Assembly: GCA_902798615.1 (NCBI GenBank)
Contig: CADBXL010000001.1
Span: forward strand, 88,650 to 152,649
Origin: an uncultured Bacteroidales bacterium
Lineage (GTDB): Bacteria; Bacteroidota; Bacteroidia; Bacteroidales; Bacteroidaceae
Reading direction: 5' to 3'
DNA length: 64,000 nucleotides
Both the position numbers and the translations under genes were made by a program. How positions within the stretch are numbered: the stretch's first letter is position 1; the number at the start of each line of letters is the position of its first letter. This document shows, in pieces, positions 61,850 to 64,000 of the stretch. The notes beneath the pieces are model-generated. The model searched no databases, was not told where the DNA came from, and was given only the letters and a program-made list of their open reading frames with translations.

Positions 61850-61872
61850 AAGGCTCGCACTCCGCGAGCCTT
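61850..61872 (+). terminator. Intrinsic terminator after the PL11 gene
   Basis: AAGGCTCGC, ACTCC, GCGAGCCTT gives a perfect 9-bp stem followed by ATTTTATT. A triple TTGACAGA repeat (61818-61842) precedes it. Confidence 0.8.
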
Positions 61873-61878
61873 ATTTTA

Positions 61879-61990
61879 TTGCTTTCGCCATTTAGAAAAA
61901 CCAAATAAAACAAAATAAAACAAAATAAAACCATTTGTTTTTATATGTTTTTATTGGTTTTGTTCTGTTTTTTTAGATGGCGAAAGCAAA
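61879..61990. repeat. Palindromic element, copy A (GCTTTCGCCAT ends)
   Basis: Starts TTGCTTTCGCCATTTA and ends TAGATGGCGAAAGCAAA, with A/T-rich arms (AAAACCAA / TTGGTTTT). The second copy is at 62501-62602; the left arm of this copy has ten extra bases (an additional AAAATAAAAC-type unit). Confidence 0.8.
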
Positions 61991-62500
61991 TTTTTCAAAC
62001 GCAAAGTCGTAGAGACACAGAGTATTTTTTTATTATTATTTAATAGAAGATCAAAATACTTTCTCATATTCCGAGCCTTGGGGCTTGATACTTTGTTTCT
62101 GTATGGTCTTATGAGAATGGCGAAGCACATTCTCTACGCCCATCCATAACCAAATTATCATTCTCGTACCGAGAATCGGAATATTCTAAAGACAAAATAT
62201 AATTCAAAATAACTCCCTATCGGTCGTAAAAAAAAGCTAGCGTATCACGCCCTTTCGATGCATGGATAAATCAGTTTCCCTTTCTCTGCATGATTTTTTA
62301 CGACCGCAGGGAGCTATTTTGTCCCTGTATTTTGTCTTTCCGTAGTGGCTCCCGCTGGGTGAGGCTCATTTTCTTGGGAAGCCCTCAAGGCTTACCAGAG
62401 AAAAGGAGGACTCGCATCAGCTGGGATTTGCCACAAGCAAAGCCCATAAGAGGGAGACACAAGGAAAGCATTTTGATCTCGTTTTTAGAGAGATAACGAG
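61991..62500. other. Gene-free stretch between palindromic elements
   Basis: No plausible gene. It holds a small perfect hairpin ATTCTCG-TAC-CGAGAAT (62161-62177) and the larger inverted repeat at 62191-62338. Confidence 0.5.
62191..62338. repeat. Long imperfect inverted repeat
   Basis: Left arm about 62191-62233 (AGACAAAATA start, CTCCCTATCGGTCGTAAAAA end). Right arm about 62294-62338 (TTTTTTACGACCGCAGGGAG start, TTTTGTCTT end). The arms pair with a few mismatches; the interior is about 60 bases. Confidence 0.7.
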
Positions 62501-62602
62501 TTGCTTTCGCCATTTATAAAAACCAAAGAAAACAAAATAAAACCATTTGTTTTTATATGTTTTTATTGGTTTTTCCTTGTTTTTTTAGATGGCGAAAGCA
62601 AA
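62501..62602. repeat. Palindromic element, copy B (GCTTTCGCCAT ends)
   Basis: TTGCTTTCGCCATTTA to TAGATGGCGAAAGCAA, about 90% like copy A but ten bases shorter. Confidence 0.8.
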
Positions 62603-62643
62603 TAATAATAAGTTGCCTACGCTTTTTAACTGACAATAATTTT

Positions 62644-62666
62644 GATTTCGTCGAACTGACTTTAAA
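62644..62666. repeat. Interspersed repeat, copy 3 (partial)
   Basis: GATTTCGTCGAACTGACTTT then AAA, matching the 3' half of copies 1 and 2. Confidence 0.5.
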
Positions 62667-62681
62667 ATAATCAGGGAAATG

Positions 62682-62714
62682 TTTGGTGAAATGCGAAAGA
62701 ATCACTATTTTTGC
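62682..62714 (+). promoter_or_regulatory. Consensus promoter for the 56-residue ORF
   Basis: TTTG at 62682-62685, exactly 20 bases, TATTTTTG at 62706-62713. The ATG at 62741 follows by 27 bases. Confidence 0.75.
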
Positions 62715-62740
62715 ACACAGAACATCAAAATCTGAATAAT

Positions 62741-62911
62741 ATGGATAAACCAAATAATCAGGAACTCTGTGACATTAAGAACCACATAGCTGAGTCTTTC
62801 TCAAACAAAGCCCTTGATGCTATGGATAAGCTATGCGAAGAAGGCACTTTAAGCACCGAAACAATTCAGGCATGGCAATCAGAGCACATGCGCACCCCAT
62901 ACAATTATTAA
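62741..62911 (+). CDS. Small hypothetical protein, 56 residues
   Basis: Starts MDKPNNQELCDIKNHIAESF; the upstream in-frame start at 62711 would lie on the -7 element, so it is rejected. The protein is acidic and predicted helical with a single short motif (KALDAMDKLCEEGTLSTETI). No family recognised. The strong promoter supports it as a real gene. It lies 157 bases before the Abi-family gene and could be a partner or unrelated. Confidence 0.55.
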   Translation: MDKPNNQELCDIKNHIAESFSNKALDAMDKLCEEGTLSTETIQAWQSEHMRTPYNY

Positions 62912-62962
62912 TGTCTTGGAACACAAATTGCTATACCTGAACAATGTCATATAAAAACTAAA

Positions 62963-63000
62963 CCCCGAAGTTTGAATATTGCTACTCAGGGACTTCGGGG
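62963..63000 (-). ncRNA. Candidate small RNA hairpin upstream of Abi-family gene
   Basis: CCCCGAAGT (62963-62971) and ACTTCGGGG (62992-63000) form a 9-bp stem with a 20-base loop. On the minus strand the hairpin is preceded by a consensus promoter (63010-63042) and followed by a U-rich tail (TTTAGTTTTTATAT), giving a predicted transcript of about 45-55 nucleotides that is divergent from the Abi gene. The same hairpin would also be present in plus-strand read-through from the small ORF. Strand and boundaries are inferred. Confidence 0.45.
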
Positions 63001-63009
63001 GATTCCGTT

Positions 63010-63042
63010 GCAAAGATATGCAAAATTATCGGAATCTCCAAA
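63010..63042 (-). promoter_or_regulatory. Minus-strand consensus promoter next to the hairpin
   Basis: Reverse complement: TTTG (63042-63039), exactly 20 bases, TATCTTTGC (63018-63010). Expected start about 63000-63005, at the foot of the hairpin. Confidence 0.6.
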
Positions 63043-63068
63043 TATTTTGACAAAAATCTTCTGAAATC

Positions 63069-63737
63069 ATGAAATATACTGACTTTGAAAAAGCATTATC
63101 TGTCGCAAGACTCAGCAAATATCTAAATGCATGCGGTGGTAACAAAGTCGCTGCTCTTAATCTGTATAGGAATAATATAAAGCTCTGCCAGAAATTCTAC
63201 GGATTGATAAATGTATTTGAGGTTATTCTGAGAAATGCGATAAACAACCACTATATCACGTTTTTTTCTGATACCGACTGGATAATACACCAAACAGAAT
63301 CTGCCTTAATGCTTGGTTCATGCCCATATAAAGGTGAGATTCAAAATAATGTAACCACACTAACAAACCGCGGACGTTATTCAAATGACAGAATTGTATC
63401 TTCAGTAACTTTCGGCTTCTGGACTTATCTTTTTACCAGAACTCCATTTCGTCTTGGTGGGCAAAGTCTTCATCGCATATTCCCAAACAGGACGTTTGGA
63501 CTTGGTCAAAGAGCCATCTATAATGAACTGATGGAGATAAAAAGGTTTCGCAACAGAATAGCTCACCATGAGGCGATTTGCTTTGATGCATCCGGGAACA
63601 AAGACACAACCTATGCCAAAGAAAGCTATGCTTTGATATTGAAATACGTAGAATTCCTTGGCTATAAAAAGGAACACCTATACTATGGCATGGATGTGCT
63701 ACCTGATATGGTCATAGAGAAGATAGACAATATGTAG
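63069..63737 (+). CDS. Abi-family HEPN protein (abortive-infection-like RNase toxin)
   Basis: 222 residues. LNLYRNNIKLCQKFYGLINV and FEVILRNAINNHY (N-terminal blocks), IVSSVTFGFWTYLF (about 109-122) and FRNRIAHHEAI (160-170) are landmarks of the Abi family (PF07751-like). R161-x4-H166 is the HEPN ribonuclease motif. Members cleave RNA to stop phage spread or act as toxins; the AbiF branch is reported to be paired with a conserved noncoding RNA antitoxin and to be related to the ancestor of Cas13. Here a promoter-hairpin-U-tract unit lies within 110 bases upstream. At 222 residues it is shorter than the roughly 300-residue AbiD/AbiF proteins, so subfamily is uncertain. Confidence 0.75.
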   Translation: MKYTDFEKALSVARLSKYLNACGGNKVAALNLYRNNIKLCQKFYGLINVFEVILRNAINNHYITFFSDTDWIIHQTESALMLGSCPYKGEIQNNVTTLTNRGRYSNDRIVSSVTFGFWTYLFTRTPFRLGGQSLHRIFPNRTFGLGQRAIYNELMEIKRFRNRIAHHEAICFDASGNKDTTYAKESYALILKYVEFLGYKKEHLYYGMDVLPDMVIEKIDNM

Positions 63738-63835
63738 AACAAAGGAAATATTAGCATCCAACAAGAACAATAATCATCATAGAATTTCATGGTGAAGTAA
63801 TAAATAACAAGAAGATGTTGGTGAAATAAAAAAAC

Positions 63836-63869
63836 TCAGCCCTCGTTACAGCATAGTAGCGAGGGCTGA
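63836..63869 (-). terminator. Intrinsic terminator of the minus-strand gene at window end
   Basis: TCAGCCCTCG and CGAGGGCTGA with inner TTAC/GTAG pairs (one G-T) give a stem of about 14 bp. On the minus strand it is followed by a run of seven T (GAGTTTTTTTATTTC). Confidence 0.8.
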
Positions 63870-63902
63870 ATCGTTATTGATCAGCACCGGAGGTGCGTTA
63901 GG

Positions 63903-64000
63903 TTAGAGCGTGTCGTTTCCGCCTCCGCCGTTGTCACCACCGCCAGCGTTACCGCCTCCTGTTGAGCCTGCGCTATCGCCATCAGGCACGAGGAACGCCT
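63903..64000 (-). CDS. C-terminal end of a protein with Gly-rich tail (partial)
   Basis: Minus-strand frame open from the window edge to TAA at 63905-63903. The visible residues are AFLVPDGDSAGSTGGG followed by NAGGGDNGGGGNDTL. Glycine/Asp/Asn-rich tails like this end several Bacteroidales DNA-binding (HU-like) proteins, but too little is visible to assign a family. A terminator follows 33 bases later. Confidence 0.6.
   Translation of the reverse strand, partial: AFLVPDGDSAGSTGGGNAGGGDNGGGGNDTL

Noticed and set aside
62290-62496. 68-codon plus-strand frame
   Set aside because: It begins inside the right arm of an inverted repeat and lacks a promoter or recognisable sequence.
1-64000. tRNA or rRNA genes
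   Set aside because: No cloverleaf or rRNA-like sequence was recognised by eye in any gap.

Overview
The window looks like a chromosomal segment of a gut or oral Prevotella/Segatella-type Bacteroidales. The evidence is: promoters of the Bacteroidota type (TTTG, about 20 bases, TAnnTTTG); a parA-parB-DUF5683-MltD-RelA/SpoT gene block and a surE-lpxB pair that I associate with this phylum; a complete L-rhamnose catabolic set with pectin-degrading enzymes; and a very large secreted lyase with a short C-terminal tail of the kind seen in Prevotella exoproteins. The species is an inference.

Region 1 (1-29864, minus strand, AT-rich): one large surface-polysaccharide locus. Read in the direction of transcription it holds a sugar aminotransferase, an ABC exporter (Wzm/Wzt with a C-terminal carbohydrate-binding domain), a radical SAM enzyme overlapping a polysaccharide pyruvyl transferase, about fourteen intact glycosyltransferases (mostly GT2, with GT11, GT32 and GT4 types), UDP-galactopyranose mutase next to a galactofuranosyltransferase-like GT2, a hexapeptide acetyltransferase, a phosphoethanolamine transferase, a Wzy/ligase-like membrane protein and an acyltransferase-3. 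It is interrupted by a plus-strand VirE-type helicase gene between 96-bp diverged inverted repeats, and by a partial duplication of a GT32 gene. A GT4 gene runs off the left edge (1-1260).

Region 2 (29977-40457): core functions. A BASS-type transporter, a pectinesterase, RelA/SpoT, an MltD-like lytic transglycosylase with LysM, a DUF5683 protein, ParB and ParA lie on the minus strand; SurE and LpxB are on the plus strand. lpxB carries a short in-frame 7-bp-periodic insertion.

Region 3 (40458-44900): a 1.5-kb repeat-rich, gene-free stretch, then a visibly GC-richer block: a small membrane protein, a decayed secreted-protein start, a nucleoside-hydrolase lipoprotein and a HAD-phosphatase lipoprotein.

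Region 4 (45190-57159): a porin, a lipoprotein and a Dcu-type C4-dicarboxylate transporter (minus); rhaD, an MFS sugar transporter, rhaA and rhaB (minus); then nhaD behind a tandemly duplicated hairpin leader, and a PAP2 phosphatase (plus).

Region 5 (57247-64000): a 1519-residue PL11 rhamnogalacturonan lyase, a 0.9-kb stack of palindromic repeat elements, a 56-residue ORF with a near-perfect promoter, and an Abi-family HEPN protein with a minus-strand promoter and terminator-like hairpin just upstream. That last arrangement is my best candidate for an RNA-antitoxin/HEPN defence module.

A second theme is structured intergenic DNA. At least four islands show an exact 11-bp period and at least six show an exact 7-bp period. 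Unit sequences differ between islands, and most islands switch polarity in the middle so that the whole forms a dyad.
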